DNA of 64,000 bases from Juglans regia. Lineage: Eukaryota > Streptophyta > Magnoliopsida > Fagales > Juglandaceae. Below the pieces are notes generated by a model. The model saw only the letters and a program-made list of their open reading frames with translations. It was not told the origin of the DNA and ran no database searches. Shown in pieces: positions 10,501-22,529 of this stretch. The translations under genes were made by a program, and so were the position numbers. The stretch spans positions 20,069,234-20,133,233 of the forward strand of contig NC_049903.1 in NCBI RefSeq assembly GCF_001411555.2, read 5' to 3'. Each line of letters begins with the position of its first letter. The first letter of the stretch is position 1.

Positions 10501-12409
10501 ATGAAAGCGTGAAGCTCAGTATTTATGCGTGCAAGAGTGGTTGGGTAGTCAAGTGACTTGCTTGCCTACTCGAGTGCCTAGAAGGCCGAGTAGTCCCTGA
10601 CCTTTCCTGCCTGTTGACTCATTATGAAAGTGGTGATAAGCTGTGCGGCCGAAAGACTAGACCCACCCCTTTGGCATATATTCATTCGACGTTTTTGTTT
10701 TCGATGGTGTTGGTGAATTTTTCTTTTCCGACGTGAATTGTCGTTAGCATTTCCATTTTGCTAGCATTAGAGTTTGTTTGTAAGTAACCCACGCAAAATG
10801 GTCATGGAGCCATCCGACCGCCTAAGTCCACCTTAGGTGGTTGTCGAACCCGTCGACTCATTCTCAAAGGTAATCCACGCAAGGCGGTTGTGGAGCTCAA
10901 AGGCACATTAACTCGAACGGCTCGTTCCCGATGGTAACCCGCTAGTAGTGGTTATAGCACGAGTGCGATCACCCGACGTTTGTTGGTGGAGATGCCATCT
11001 CGAGAGTAAAGTCAGGTAATGTGTAAGATTAAACCCGCCATGTTGTCCGGGCGGAGGTCGAGTAGTGCGTAAGACTAGACTCACCTCGTTGACTCTTGTA
11101 GAAGTGAGGAAATGTCAGGGAGGTCAAGCAGTTCAGAAGATAGGACTCACCTCGTTGACCGTTGTAGAAGTGAGGGAAGTAATGGGGCGCTTGATCATGC
11201 TACAGAAGCCAAATCGGTTAGCGTAAACAATCCCCAATCAATAGTGTGAAATTTGCAAACCTGAATCGTCTTGTTAGATTGTGATGATGGTTTGAGGTGT
11301 GTTGGCGAGGCCTATGAGCAATCATGTTTCGACGATGACTGAGGTTCAGGGTTCCCCGTATGCATGTTAATGCAAAGAAGATTATTCTGATGGAGACATA
11401 TTGGGATGTCCAAGCAGTGCCCAAGTGGGGCTATGTAGCTGATGTCCCACATTGTGCTGGTGAGCTCTGGCAAACTATATTCTCGAGGTGCGCTGGCCCC
11501 AAGATTCCTGTACAACTTCAAGGACTTTGGTGGAGAGAGTCGGGGCGATGAGGCTATTGTTTCTGATTTTCACTAGACTGAGTTTGTCCATCGCTGATTT
11601 TTCTTCGTCTTCTTTTTTCTTTTTCTTTTTTGTTGAGGTTGTTTGCTGTTGGGGGAGTTGCCCATGTGCATGTGAATGCCAAGCAATTTATCTCGATAGA
11701 GACATGTTGAGACGTCCGAGTTGTGCCCGAGTGGGGCTATGTATCTGGTGTTTCGCGCCAAAGGAACTAATTTTGTTAGTAAAAATGGAATTCATGTAAA
11801 TGTTGAGAGAGACGAACTGGGGTATTTTAGCCATTGTAGCTGATTTTTACTTGACAGAAATTGCCCGTTGTTGGTTGTTGTTTCTTTTTTTTTTCTAGCT
11901 CTTCTTTTCTCCTTTATCTTCAATACTTTTATTTATTTTTATTTAATTTAAATTTTATAGGTTGTTCGTGCTGGGGTCAAGCATCTCCACATGGCCGTGA
12001 TGATATGTGGTCGAGTATGACCCTAGGTGGCCGTGCATGTCGCAGTGTCGAGGGAGTTGTTCACGTCAGGATGGTTGCCCACCTTAGGTGAGGGAGTTCT
12101 GGCCTAACGATGCTCAGGTCGTGCAATTGTGCCCTGGTAGGCTTCAGTCGGGAAGCTTTGACAGTTGTTGGGGAGGAAACTATGAGGCCCAATAGGTCGT
12201 GGCCAAGGTTCGTGATGCCGAGAAGGGCACTAGCTGAACTTTCTGGGCTGGTTAGCTTCTGGGTGCACTGGGTTGTCCTCCATGATTTGGCCTAGGTGGG
12301 TCCTGGGTCCTTGGTGTTCTTGCCACTGAGATGCCAAGAAAGGTGAGGCCGTGTCACTCACCCCATGGGCGAGGAGGCGTGACTTGTGGGGAGATTCCCC
12401 ACCAGCATT
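10501..12409. other. LTR-element interior, weak internal repeats
   Basis: No protein domain is recognised. Loose duplications are visible: ACCCACGCAAxxxGGTyrTGGAGC around 10790-10900, and a related pair near 11320-11430 and 11640-11750 sharing CATGTxAATGCxAAG, GAGACATxTTGxGAxGTCC and GTGGGGCTATGTA. An 11,590-11,640 tract is T-rich. Confidence 0.45.
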
Positions 12410-12790
12410 CTTTGTGGCCGAGGAAGGGAGCCTGCCGATAGGTGGCCAAGACAGATCTTGAGCCGAGGAAGATCTCACCGCCAGTGGATAGACGAGACTG
12501 ATCTTGAGCCATGGAGGGGAGTTCGTCACTTGTTGGCGAGTCAAATCCCAAGCCGAGGAGCAGAGTCCACTGCTTGTTGGCCGAGTCGAGTAAGATCCCA
12601 GCCCAGGGACGGGAGTTCGTCACTTGTTGGCCGAGTCGAGTTAAATGGCAGACCGAGTAGGGGATTCTGCCGCTTGCTGGCCGAGTTCAGTCAGATCGTA
12701 GGCCGAGGAGAGGAGTCCATTGCTTGTTGGCTGAGTCGAGTCAAATCCAAGGCCGAGCGAGAGTCCATCGCTTGTTGGCTGAGCAATATA
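12410..12790. repeat. Minisatellite of about seven TTGTTGGCCGAGTCGAG units
   Basis: Units of roughly 55-65 bp share CTTGTTGGCCGAGTCGAG, an AAATCC word, GCCGAGGA and GAGTCC. They are diverged and partly interrupted. Confidence 0.78.
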
Positions 12791-12804
12791 CGATACGACG
12801 TGGT

Positions 12805-13115
12805 CGTGGGTTGGGGACCACCCCTGAGGCGGCAGAAGACACCGGAGGCCCAAGTGGTGACCACTGGAGGGGAGGCTGCGTGTCCACTGTGGTGGTTGGG
12901 GACCACCCCTGAGCAGGCAGAAGACCCCGACAGTCCAAGTGTTGACCGCCAGCAGGAATAAAGGGCTCACGGTAGTTTGTCATAAGCCTTTCATCAGTCG
13001 TCGTGCATTGGATGCGGGGCTGTGGGCCACCGTCAGTCTGTCGTGGTGGTTGGGGACCACCCCTAAGCCGGCAGAAGACACCAGTGATTCAAATGGTGAC
13101 CGCCGGCAAGAACAG
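12805..13115. repeat. Three copies of a GGTTGGGGACCACCCCTGAG unit
   Basis: Copies start near 12811, 12893 and 13046. Each continues with GGCAGAAGACxCC and GTGACCGCC, and two of the three with a GCAxGAA word. The repeated GGTGGTTGGGGACCACC core can fold into a small hairpin. Confidence 0.78.
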
Positions 13116-13334
13116 GGGGCTCATGACACTTTTTCGTGAACTCTCGTGCATCCCACTTAACCGTCTGGGCGAGGAAAGATTCACTCACCCATTCTCTGCA
13201 ACAACATTTTTTATAAAAATAAAAGCCAAAAGGTTGAGAACACTTATTTTGGAGAATTTTATGTGCTTGCTCGGTCATCACTTAGCGTGTCTAAAAATCA
13301 TTATTCTCTCACTTCCAGTGTAGAAAGTAAATCA

Positions 13335-13355
13335 GATCCCACAGACGGCGCTAAT
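13335..13355 (-). other. Primer-binding-site-like sequence of the LTR element
   Basis: On the minus strand, directly after the LTR end, the sequence is ATTAGCGCCGTCTGTGGGAT. Plant Tat-like Ty3 elements carry TGGCGCC-type sites (tRNA-Asp-like) at this place. The site at 36294-36313 in this window shares CTGTGGGATC. Confidence 0.6.
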
Positions 13356-13965
13356 TGTTAATGCCTAACAATAGCACAACAGGCCGTAATGGGAGAAAAA
13401 GTCGTTCCCGACCCGCTAAGACTATTTGGGCTTCATTCGGTGTGGTCTGGAGCTCCCAGCAGTAGTCTGGTGCGGATGTACAGTGTCAGTACATACATCA
13501 ATGGCAATGAACGAAAAGTAAATATACAGGAAAAATAAAAGGGAGGGAGACACTCAGATTTATGTGGTTTGGCATAATGCCTACATCCAAGGGATGTTGG
13601 GGTGGGAGAATCTACTATAATATGCTTGTTTTACAGTCTCTCATTCTCACTATACAATGGAGATCAAAACTCTATCTTGTGGTAAAAAACATGTTCTCAT
13701 TGGTGTCTTTGTCGTGAGGTTAAAAAAGCAAAAAAAGTTAAAGTGCCCCCAAGTTGTTTTACTGTTCCCTTTTATCTTCTGCCCCTCCCTTGATTTATGC
13801 CACATATTCTCTTCTTTATGTCACATCTTCACTTTTTCTCCTGACACATGTCTTTCTCAGCCTTTTGTCCCTCCCTTTTTCCTTTCTCACTTCTTTCGTT
13901 ATAAGATCCCCCCTTGAGCTAGGCCTTGAAAGCTATTATGGGTTTGAGATATTTTGTCCCCTCTA
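13356..13965 (-). repeat. LTR (5' LTR in element sense), 610 bp
   Basis: It starts TGTTAATGCC and ends CCCCTCTA, where the partner ends CCCCTCCA. It lacks the 205-bp duplication of the other copy and is adjacent to the primer-binding-like site. Confidence 0.85.
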
Positions 13966-14871
13966 GCTCTTTTTTCGACTTATCTCGAACTTCATCAATG
14001 ATAATGCAAAATTTGGCATGCACTATTCTTTGTGAATCATATCGCGCACTTTAATTGCAATGATGTGCAAAATTTCCGTTTGAATTTTGGGTGATGTATA
14101 TTTAGAATTTCATAGAGCATTTTCCAAAATAACTCCATCAACTTTTTCATTAGAAGTTTCTAGGAGTTTGATCAATTCAATAAAATTACCTTGATTTCTC
14201 TAATTAGAGCTTTCATCATGACCTCTAAATGCACATGTTTGGAGTGCTACTCATTGAACACTTTCTATTGAAGTTTTGAGGCTCATCCAATTATTATCCA
14301 TTTCTTGGGATGATTGTCTTTCGAACAACTAATCAATATGTCGAGAATGATTCAATAGATTATCACAACGATTCCCAAAAACTTTATGTAGTGAATTCGA
14401 ATCTTTTCTCACGTCTTATTAAAGGAAAATTCATTTCATCGTTCACATTTTTCAAATTGTCAAACATTTTCCTTGTAAATGCATATGATCGTGAATGGTA
14501 TATTGACTTCTAAGCAAAAATGTAGCATTAAAGAACAAATATAGCATTTTTCAAGGGTGAGTACTTCACCTAATTTGAGAATATCTCGAACCAAGAAATT
14601 TGAAAATCATGACAACAATTATCTAATCTTGAAAATTGATATTTTGAAAGCTTGGGTTGATAAGGATAAGCACGACAAATTCAACTTGAACGTAAATCCT
14701 TGATCACATTCCAAAGAAGTAGTGTCCATTTCTTCAGGTTGAGCTCTTTAATATTTAGAGGGATGTTCATTAGTTGTTGAAGTATCAAGATCCATTTAAA
14801 GGTGTATTAACTTTTGAATGAGTTGCATATTTTTCCTTAAAGAATGAATCAGTTGTTTTTGACTTGCCCAT
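13966..14871 (-). pseudogene. ZMYM1-like hAT transposase, 5' fragment
   Basis: An ATG at 14869-14871 (minus) opens MGKSKTTDSFFK, the usual start of plant ZMYM1-like/TTF-type hAT proteins. Downstream, in shifting frames, come YPYQPKLSKYQFSRLDN, FQISWFEIFS, then FRGHDESS, NQGNFIELIKLLETSNEKV, ILENAL and TSPKIQTEILHI, ending near LMKFEISRK at the LTR-element insertion. Several stops and frameshifts are present, and part of the zinc-finger half is compressed. Together with 9010-9311 this was one gene before the 4.65-kb insertion. Confidence 0.8.
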
Positions 14872-14933
14872 ATTTCTCTAATAAGCAAAAGAACAACAAA
14901 TAAATTAATCAACTCAAACCACAAAACTAAGCA

Positions 14934-14978
<45 letters not shown>

Positions 14979-15779
14979 TTAAATTTGGACGGGAAAAAAG
15001 TTCAAAGGAAATCAACATATGAAAACTCATAAAAAAACTTCCTTAACATCTAATTTACAAAAAAAAAGGCATGAAACTTGACATCACTAAATTTTATTTT
15101 TCCTCTTAATGAGAAAATACCAAAAGGAAAAAAGACGAGGAAATGAAACTAAATAATTTGAAAATAAATATAAATATCAAACCGATCCTTATTGTGACTA
15201 CAAAAGTGAAGTACCAAAATTTTAAACCATGAAATCAATGCCAAAATAAGTATTTGTTGGATCCTAAATAACTTTGGTAATTTCAATAAGGCATTGCAAA
15301 TTTCTATACAACTAGAAAGCAATAGAATTGGTTGAGTTCATTTAAGACACATTGTGTGAAATGAATTACAACATTACAATAATCACCATTAAATCATAAA
15401 AGTGCATGCGTTGGTTAGCTTACCAAATATCCAAAAGTTATGGCTATACATGAACTGATGAACAGATGAACTTAGTTACTTAACTCTCACTTTCCTACAT
15501 TTCCTTAGAACCAAGCAAAAAAACAAAACCAAAACAATATTTTAAAAAATAACAGACTTGAAAACTAAACTGTATGAGTTACTTTGACCATGTCACGAGA
15601 TTGAGATGTTAGTGTCTACTACTTTAGTATATTGTCTATGATCATTAATGATGTAGTCTAAAGATACATTACTGGGAAAGCAACATGATGCAGTCTAAGA
15701 CTATTTGGTAACACATCAATAGTGTTTATACTCATTGCTAGCAAGTTAATATTATTTTTTAGAAGTTACGACATAGTTG
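14872..15779. other. AT-rich intergenic DNA
   Basis: Apart from the (TA)n run at 14938-14974, I see no gene, repeat pair or recognisable element. Confidence 0.4.
14938..14974. repeat. (TA)n microsatellite
   Basis: About 18 uninterrupted AT dinucleotides. Confidence 0.95.
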
Positions 15780-15970
15780 TGGGTATGAGAAGTGTTTCAT
15801 TTCATCTAATCTAATCATTATAATTTTTTTTTAAAATTTCACACAAAATATAATAAGTAATTCAACTTTTTCAAATCTCAAAACAATAATAATATTCTAA
15901 TAATATTTTATTCAACTTTTAATTTTCATATCAATTCATCTAATTTCAACTCATTATCCAAACAGCACCT
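15780..15970. repeat. Interspersed repeat of the GATGAGATGAG family, minus orientation
   Basis: It carries TTTCATTTCATCTAATCTAA, a long ATAATAAT centre, and ends TCATCTAATTTCAACTCATT then ATCCAAACAGCACCT. This is the inverted form of the family seen at 760-1105 and at 27451-27697. Confidence 0.55.
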
Positions 15971-16064
15971 AAATCATTGTGCATTTTTTTTTAAATAACA
16001 TCACGTGGTATGAACAGTACTTTTTTTTGCTTTTTTTAATCTTATCTCAAAGTATTGATATGGT

Positions 16065-16470
16065 CTAGCGATTGTCAAGTTTAAAATTTGACTAAAATTT
16101 GAAATTTTGGAAAAACCATTAGATAGGGTAATCTATAATGAACTCTCCATCCAAAAGTTAATATAATAATATAATATTATATATTTTAATAATAATTTTT
16201 TTTTATATTTTATAAATACACTTCATATATTAATTAATAATTTAATTTTTACTTAAAATTATTATTTTCTAATTATTTTCTTCCTTAACTTAATTATTCA
16301 ATAATAATTATTGAGAATATTTTTAAAGTAAAATATTATTTTAAAGATTAATAGTGACTGACCAAATTTAAAGAATCTTAAAATTTTGACTATTCTAAAT
16401 ACATATAACGTTTAAACTATTTAGCTAAAATTTGACGAGACAATGACATTTGGCATTGCTCTAGGCAGTT
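16065..16470 (+). repeat. AT-rich MITE, near-complete copy
   Basis: The left end has TTGTCAAGTTTAAAATTTGA and the right end reversed has TTGTCTCGTCAAATTTTAG, an imperfect terminal inverted repeat. The centre is AATAATATAATATTATATAT followed by TTTTAATAATAATTT. It matches 1-230 in opposite orientation. Boundaries are approximate. Confidence 0.62.
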
Positions 16471-18814
16471 GAGTGCAAGTTTTAACTAATGATCTTTTTT
16501 GAATTCGAAAGATTGGGACCACGACCAAGTCTTTTAAAACAAAAAGTCATGAGTTGTAAAAGGTTGCTTTTGTGTAGAGATTCACCCACATAATTGTCTC
16601 CTTCACTGCACTCTCCTCCATTTACCAAAAGCTTTGTATTTTTGTACTCATTTGGTGTTTTGGAGTGAACCTCAATGTCTCTGCATTGCTCGTGTCATTT
16701 TTTTTTTCCTGATATCCTATTTTGTGAGAGAAATTATATTTACAGTTTAAGATATACAAGTATCATATACTCCTTTTACAAGAAATGAATAAATCTAAGA
16801 TCCACATGAAAAATTTATTTTTTTAATGGTAGATCCATTTTTTTCAATTGGAGTACGAGAGACTTACACACCTTAAGACTGTATCTAGCATTATTAATTT
16901 TGTAAACTATCTTTAGTTCAATAAAGTAACTTAATAAAAGTAAAATCATTATATTAGAGCCTCATAAGTGAAATGTGAGATTGTATAGGCAGTATATAGC
17001 TATGGAAATGGTACAGGTGGTGGAGATGTGGCTTCCACCTTTTATTCTGGTTGAGATGTATTTGTTCTCACTCTTTACCTTGCTTCATCTTTATACAAAT
17101 TCCGTGAATTGGTAATAAACATGCTACTTCAGGGAGTTTTGCCATAAATGTCTTCCCCAAGACGTCCGGTTTGAGTTTATTTAAGCCAATTTGAACAAGA
17201 TGTAGCTTTTACCTTTTATTCTGGTTCAGTTTCTTCTCACCATGTACCCTTGTATCATAGATTCATAACTATTAACTATACCCATTTTGTAAGCAGATTA
17301 GAAAATGACCTTTATTTTTTTTGGAAGTTTTTTCATTGAATTAAGACTTCAGGTTTAAGTGGTTGGGCCAATTGGCTCGGGCTCACACAAACATCATACT
17401 CCATTCTATTTAAGGATTTTGTTGTGTCATACTTCGATCTAATGAGTACAAAAATAACTATATGGGTTTCATTTGCTGGTTATAAGTTTGTTTTTCATTC
17501 CTTTTCCTTGTTTGTTTTCGTTAATTTTGTGTTTGAAATCCAAGAATAAATAAATAAATAAACAAAAATAAACTTAGCACAAGTTCGAGAGATGAGATTA
17601 GATAATTTTTGTTTATTTTGAACTATAAGTTTATTTTCTTGATATATTACTGCCAGTCGTCCAAAATCCTATTGATTAAACCTTTTTCCAAAGTATTTCA
17701 AGATCAACTTGCCTCAACGTGATCTAGTGGACGTTTCGTGATTACGGTTGTGTTTGAGTAGTGAGATATTCTTACCTAAGAATACCCTCACTACTATTCA
17801 ATATTCTATCATTACTTTTTCATTTAATATTCTATCGTGATCAAAGTGTATCTTTATACACTTGCGCTGTATCTAATAATGTCCTTTCAATTTTTTAGGA
17901 TTTCTTGGGCACGATGGTCTGGGAACAGAAATGCACATGGCAGGAAGAAATCTAGTGGCACAAGTAAAATAAGGGTGGCTAGATTGAAAAGAACTATAAC
18001 CACAAACAGTAAGTTAATGGTATACTGAGAAAAACTAGTACAAAGCAGAATTTCACAAGCATGCATCATCTTCTTCAAGTGAACTAAATTTATAACTTTA
18101 TCTCCAACCCAAGAAAGACAGGTCAAAAACAAAAAGGAATTAAGAAAGAATGAATCAATAATTGTCAATGCAAATTAAAAATGCAGAGAATGAGAGCCAT
18201 ACAAGTTTCTAAATGTGGCAAAAAACAATGGAAGCCGTCCAACTTTTTTACAATTAGACCATCAAAACTACCAAAGTGTCATTTTGCCCCCCAATTTGAA
18301 CCTACATTGCAATTTACTCCCTGGTTAAGATCTAACAGTTGAATGAAAAATAGACGAAATGGCACAATAACAATAGTTGAATCTTATAAGAGAGCGCAAC
18401 TGGATAATGATACACCTACAACTCTTTTATAGCTTATTTTAAATCAACTAGTGTAATTGTGACATCTCATTAAAAAATAATCAGTTTTGCATGGTCAAAC
18501 TTCATTTTAATTAGAGTGGTAAAGTAGTCATAGACTAATTGTAGGTTTATCATAATTTGAAAGTGTCCTTTTTTAGCTGAGATTCACATAGTAACAAGTT
18601 GACTTTAATTGAACATTTGTGTATTTACATACAAAGAAAGAAAGAAAGGAATACATACCAATCAAATCCTAAGCAAGCAAGGCTTCTTTGTTCATATCAA
18701 TAAGATAGGGTCCTGGAATAATTTAAAACGGTTACAACTTACCCAACCAATAACAACTGTCAACTGGCATACCAACTAATTCGAAACTCAATTTCTATAA
18801 AAAAAGAAAAAGAA
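16471..18814. other. Intergenic DNA, no supported gene
   Basis: AT-rich sequence without coding signatures. A 63-codon ORF at 17837-18028 reads RISWARWSGNRNAHGRKKSS and has AG just before its better-looking half, so it could be a lone relic exon, but no partner exon was found. Short direct repeats around CCTTTTATTCTGGTT (about 17035 and 17210) suggest local duplication. Confidence 0.4.
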
Positions 18815-18985
18815 ATAAGAATTGCTACATACACAGAGATTACAAAATAAACCCACAAACAGATGTGGTTTCTTGTGATCCGTTAAATCTACTTTACAAT
18901 AAAAGTAACTTTGTACCACATCAAGTTACATCAGTTTGTAGATTTACTGTTGTATAATTCTTTTGTGTCTATAGTATTTCCCAAA
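18815..18985 (-). repeat. Palindromic short MITE (copy 1)
   Basis: The reverse complement of its left part pairs with its right part around an ACAATAAAAGTAACTTTGTA centre (CTACTTTACAATAAAAGTAA; ACCACATCAAGTTACATC). The inverted block matches 44010-44170. Confidence 0.55.
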
Positions 18986-19269
18986 AAAGAAAAATCACAA
19001 GCTACAGCAAAGTAGACAATAGGATTTCCTCAATCATTCGTAATAATTTTCATGTTTCAATACTGAAGTCATGTAAAACATACTATAAATATTGCAAGTT
19101 AAAATCCCAAGACCATATCTTTCTCTTGTGCAAAGTTTCATCAGAAATTGCAATATATATTCAAAATGAATGAAACTGTCTCTCTCCATGCTTTGTTCGA
19201 AAAAACCTTGGAAGCTTAACTAATACATTAAGCTATTCCATTTCCAAGACCAGCCACCAATGTGCCTGC

Positions 19270-21190
19270 TGCCCTATATCAGAAGCAGCACTGGGCCAGA
19301 GATAAAGAGCGAAGACAGAAACAGATTCAGTACATTATCATCATTCCTTACAAAGATCTTAGCTCACAAACTCAAAGTACAAAAGAAAAAATTCCGAAGA
19401 TCTTCAAAACAACTCACATTCCTTTCCAGCCATAGATACCAGATTAAACACAAAGGAATCATTCTCCATCTGGCAGCTACACATTTCCTTGCCTCAAAGC
19501 CACGCACGCCAACATGCAAGAAAATCCACAACTTCCTTAGGCATCACCCAGTATAAACCTGTCCGACCAATAACCTCATTCCACAAAGATTTTGCCACCT
19601 AGCAATGTTAAAAAAGATGATTTATAGATTCACTATCCTTCTTGCACATGACACACCAATCAGCTATACACAAACCACGTTTTCTAAGATTATCCGTGGT
19701 CAATACTTTCCCTAGAGCAACCACCCAACTAAAGAACGCCACCTTAGTAGGTACCTTCACCCTCCCAATGCTTTTCTAGAGGAATACACAGCTAGAATGA
19801 CAATTAAGCACCTTATAAAAGAACTGGTTAAAAACCTGAAATTTCCAGCATGTTCTCACAGTAACCTGTCCTCTCTTCCCTGCATCACTTTTGACTTATA
19901 AATTCTCCCTAAAAAAACTGAAACAACATTCACTTCCCAGTCATTTGCATCTCTAATAAAGTACATTTCATAGAATATGATTATCCGTACATTGAAGATA
20001 ATCTGCCACAACAACATTTTGATCCCTTTCGATCCTGTAAAGAGATGGAAAATCTTATTTAAGAGCTGGTTCCCCGCACCAAATGTCATGCCAAAAGAGA
20101 ATCATTTTCCCTTCCCCCACCTTAAATTTAATATGTTTAGAAAACTCCCCCCAACCTTTCCTAATAAACTTCCATAAATTCACCCCATACGCTCCTCTAA
20201 CTTGATTAGAACACCAATCCCCCTCACCCACTCCCATATTTAACAGCAACATTCTTCCATAAAGCACCTCTCTTCATGATTTCTCCAAAGCAACATTTTT
20301 CCAAGGAGTGCTTTATTAAACAACCTCAAATTTCTCACCCCCAAGCCTCCACAAGAAACCGGTTGAAAAATCTTGTACCAACTAACCAAATGAAGCTTTT
20401 TTTCCTCTCCTATTTCTCCCCATAAGAAATTACGATAAATTTTGCTCAATTCTTCTAGCAACCCCAACCGGCAAAGGGAAAAGTGAAAGAAATATAGAAG
20501 AATTTGAACAACGTACTCTTTATCAAAGTAATTATTCCCCCTTTAGACAAATATAACTTTTTCCATCCAGCCAACCTTCTCTCAATCTTCTCAATCATCC
20601 CATCTCATATCTAAACAGATATGTGAGAAGCACCCAAGGGAAGACCAATATACTTCAACGGCAGTGCAGAAATCTTACACTCTAAATATTAGCCAAATCT
20701 AAAATATTGCCTACGGCACCCACAGGTACAATTTCAGACATGTTTAGGTTAATCTTGAGACCCGAGATAGCTTCAAAACATAACAAGAAGTCTCTCAAAG
20801 TTCGAGTATTTTCTTGGTTGGGCTCACTGAAAATCAAAGTGTCATCGGCAAAGAGAAGATGAGATAATTTAATGCTATTTCGTTCCTCATTTCCCACCTC
20901 AAACCCCGACAAGTACCTTTCTTCTACCGCCGCTACCAACATTCTACTCAACGCATCCATGACAAGGATAAAAAGAAAAGGAGATAGCAGATCTCCTTGT
21001 CTCAAACCATGTGACTATTAAAAAGCACAATCGGAGTGCCATTCACCAAAATGGAAAATCTCGACGTCGAAATGCAATGTTTGATTCACATACACCATTT
21101 CTCTCCAAAACCATATCTCCCAAGCAAATACAAGAGAAAATTCCAACTAACATGGTTATATGCTTTTTTCATGTACTCATGGTCATATGC
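19270..21190 (-). pseudogene. LINE (L1-type) ORF2 remnant: reverse transcriptase and zf-RVT
   Basis: Read on the minus strand from about 21190: fragments of the RT palm (LVNGTPIVLF), then [20 protein letters not shown] and [13 protein letters not shown] with the FADD catalytic box near 20860. Next come the C-terminal region (YRNFLWGEIGEEKKLHLVSW, GGLGVRNLRLFNKALLGK, ANDWEVNVVSVF) and a zf-RVT-like stretch near 19530-19780 (KVAFFSW, CVMCKKDSES). Stops and frameshifts are numerous and the endonuclease half is absent. A small duplication of the KAYxH motif lies near 21150-21200. It encoded target-primed reverse transcription; this copy is dead. Confidence 0.85.
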
Positions 21191-21789
21191 TTTGATTTAA
21201 TTCTGCTGTCCACGTACTCATTAGCAACTAAAACCGAGTCAAGAATTTGTCTCTCCAAAAATCCAAAATTAAACATATCAAAAAAGTAGAATTCAATCAC
21301 TTCAATTCAACTTACTCACTTTTACAAAACTTAATAAAAATGCATCTAAAAAATATTTTATCCGAACAACTTTTCATTCTACCTAACCACTTTCACAAAA
21401 CCAATTATAATACACATAAAAAAATTTATTCTTAAAAAATAGAGACTTATTCACTTATCAAACATGCCCTTAATAACTGAAAAAATAAGCTTGGAGAAGG
21501 GAGGAGAAGGGCAAAAACAACCCTAAGAAAACAACAAAACCCATGCCTTCTTGGAAAAATTCAATCACTAGCGGTATAAATCACCTTGAGCATATAATGA
21601 AAGACAGTCCCATATAGAAGACCAAATACTTGAAGTAACAAGTCCGAAGTGAAACCAATTGTCCATCTGCGTTGAAGACCATCAATAAAACCACCCTTTT
21701 AAATCTCAAGAAAATTGTTGGAAAGGGCAAATTTTAACCTATTCCAAAGATTTTATTGAGATGAAAATCTGTGATGAATATTAAGCCGG
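21191..21789. other. AT-rich interval between two LINE remnants
   Basis: No recognisable coding or repeat structure, apart from T/A-rich runs near 21340-21440. Confidence 0.35.
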
Positions 21790-22529
21790 AACAGAAACAA
21801 TCATGGATCTAGAGAAGCATTATGCAAACTCGCAATCTACTGAAGGGTGCTGCTACAGGGTGAGAAATGGTAGGAACATCAAGGTATGAGAGGACCCTTG
21901 GCTCCCAGAAATCCGTGAGTTTAAGCCACAACCAAATAGAGGCATTGAGAACCTTGCAGAGGATCTGAAGGTAGCAGACTTGATAGACTAAGAACGAAGG
22001 CAATGAAAGATAGATACAGTTTATAACACCTTCGATGAAGCGTCAGCAGGGGCAATCATCAACACTAAGCTAAATGACCTGGAAAAAGAGGATGATTCAA
22101 TCTGCAATCCGAGCTGTGATGGCAGATTGTGTTAAATCTGCTTATCAGGCTGATCAACACCAAAGACTTCCACAGCAGGATAGTGATGATGATAGAATGG
22201 AACCGGATATAGAAGACGAAAATACAAAGACAGATTAAGATTACTTTTATGGAAGATAAGGGTGCAATCACAGTGAGAGCAAAAATAGCACAGGTGGTGG
22301 ACGGAATGAACCCGGATGACAATTTATTCCCATTGTGCAATAACAAACAAGAAACCTTGGAGCACTTATTCTTGGGATGCCAATTTACTAGAGTGATGTA
22401 GAAAGAATCAATGCGCCCCATTGAATGTAACTAGGTGTTTTCTTTTTCTATACTCCTTGTGTAATTGGGCAATGCATATTTAATTCGTTCTAATCAAGTT
22501 ATTTTTACCTATATATATATATATATAAA

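Larger units (their letters stand above)
9312..13965 (-). mobile_element. Non-autonomous LTR retrotransposon without gag or pol
   Basis: The element is 4,654 bp and is bounded by the 5-bp direct repeat GCTCT (9307-9311 and 13966-13970). Two LTRs (9312-10112, 13356-13965) flank a 3.2-kb interior with no gag, protease, RT or integrase in any frame. Orientation comes from the primer-binding-like sequence AGCGCCGTCTGTGGGATC on the minus strand beside the right LTR. The interior is largely diverged tandem repeats with long but meaningless GC-rich ORFs. This is the LARD-type architecture, which depends on proteins from another element. A polypurine tract next to 10112 is not evident. Confidence 0.85.

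Noticed and set aside
10062..13323. Several 60-190-codon GC-rich ORFs on both strands
   Set aside because: They come from minisatellites inside the LTR element; no start context, domain or frame conservation between units was seen.
17837..18028. Possible basic exon (RWSGNRNAHGRKKSSG)
   Set aside because: Flanking splice signals are weak and no partner exon lies nearby; kept only as a remark in the intergenic entry.
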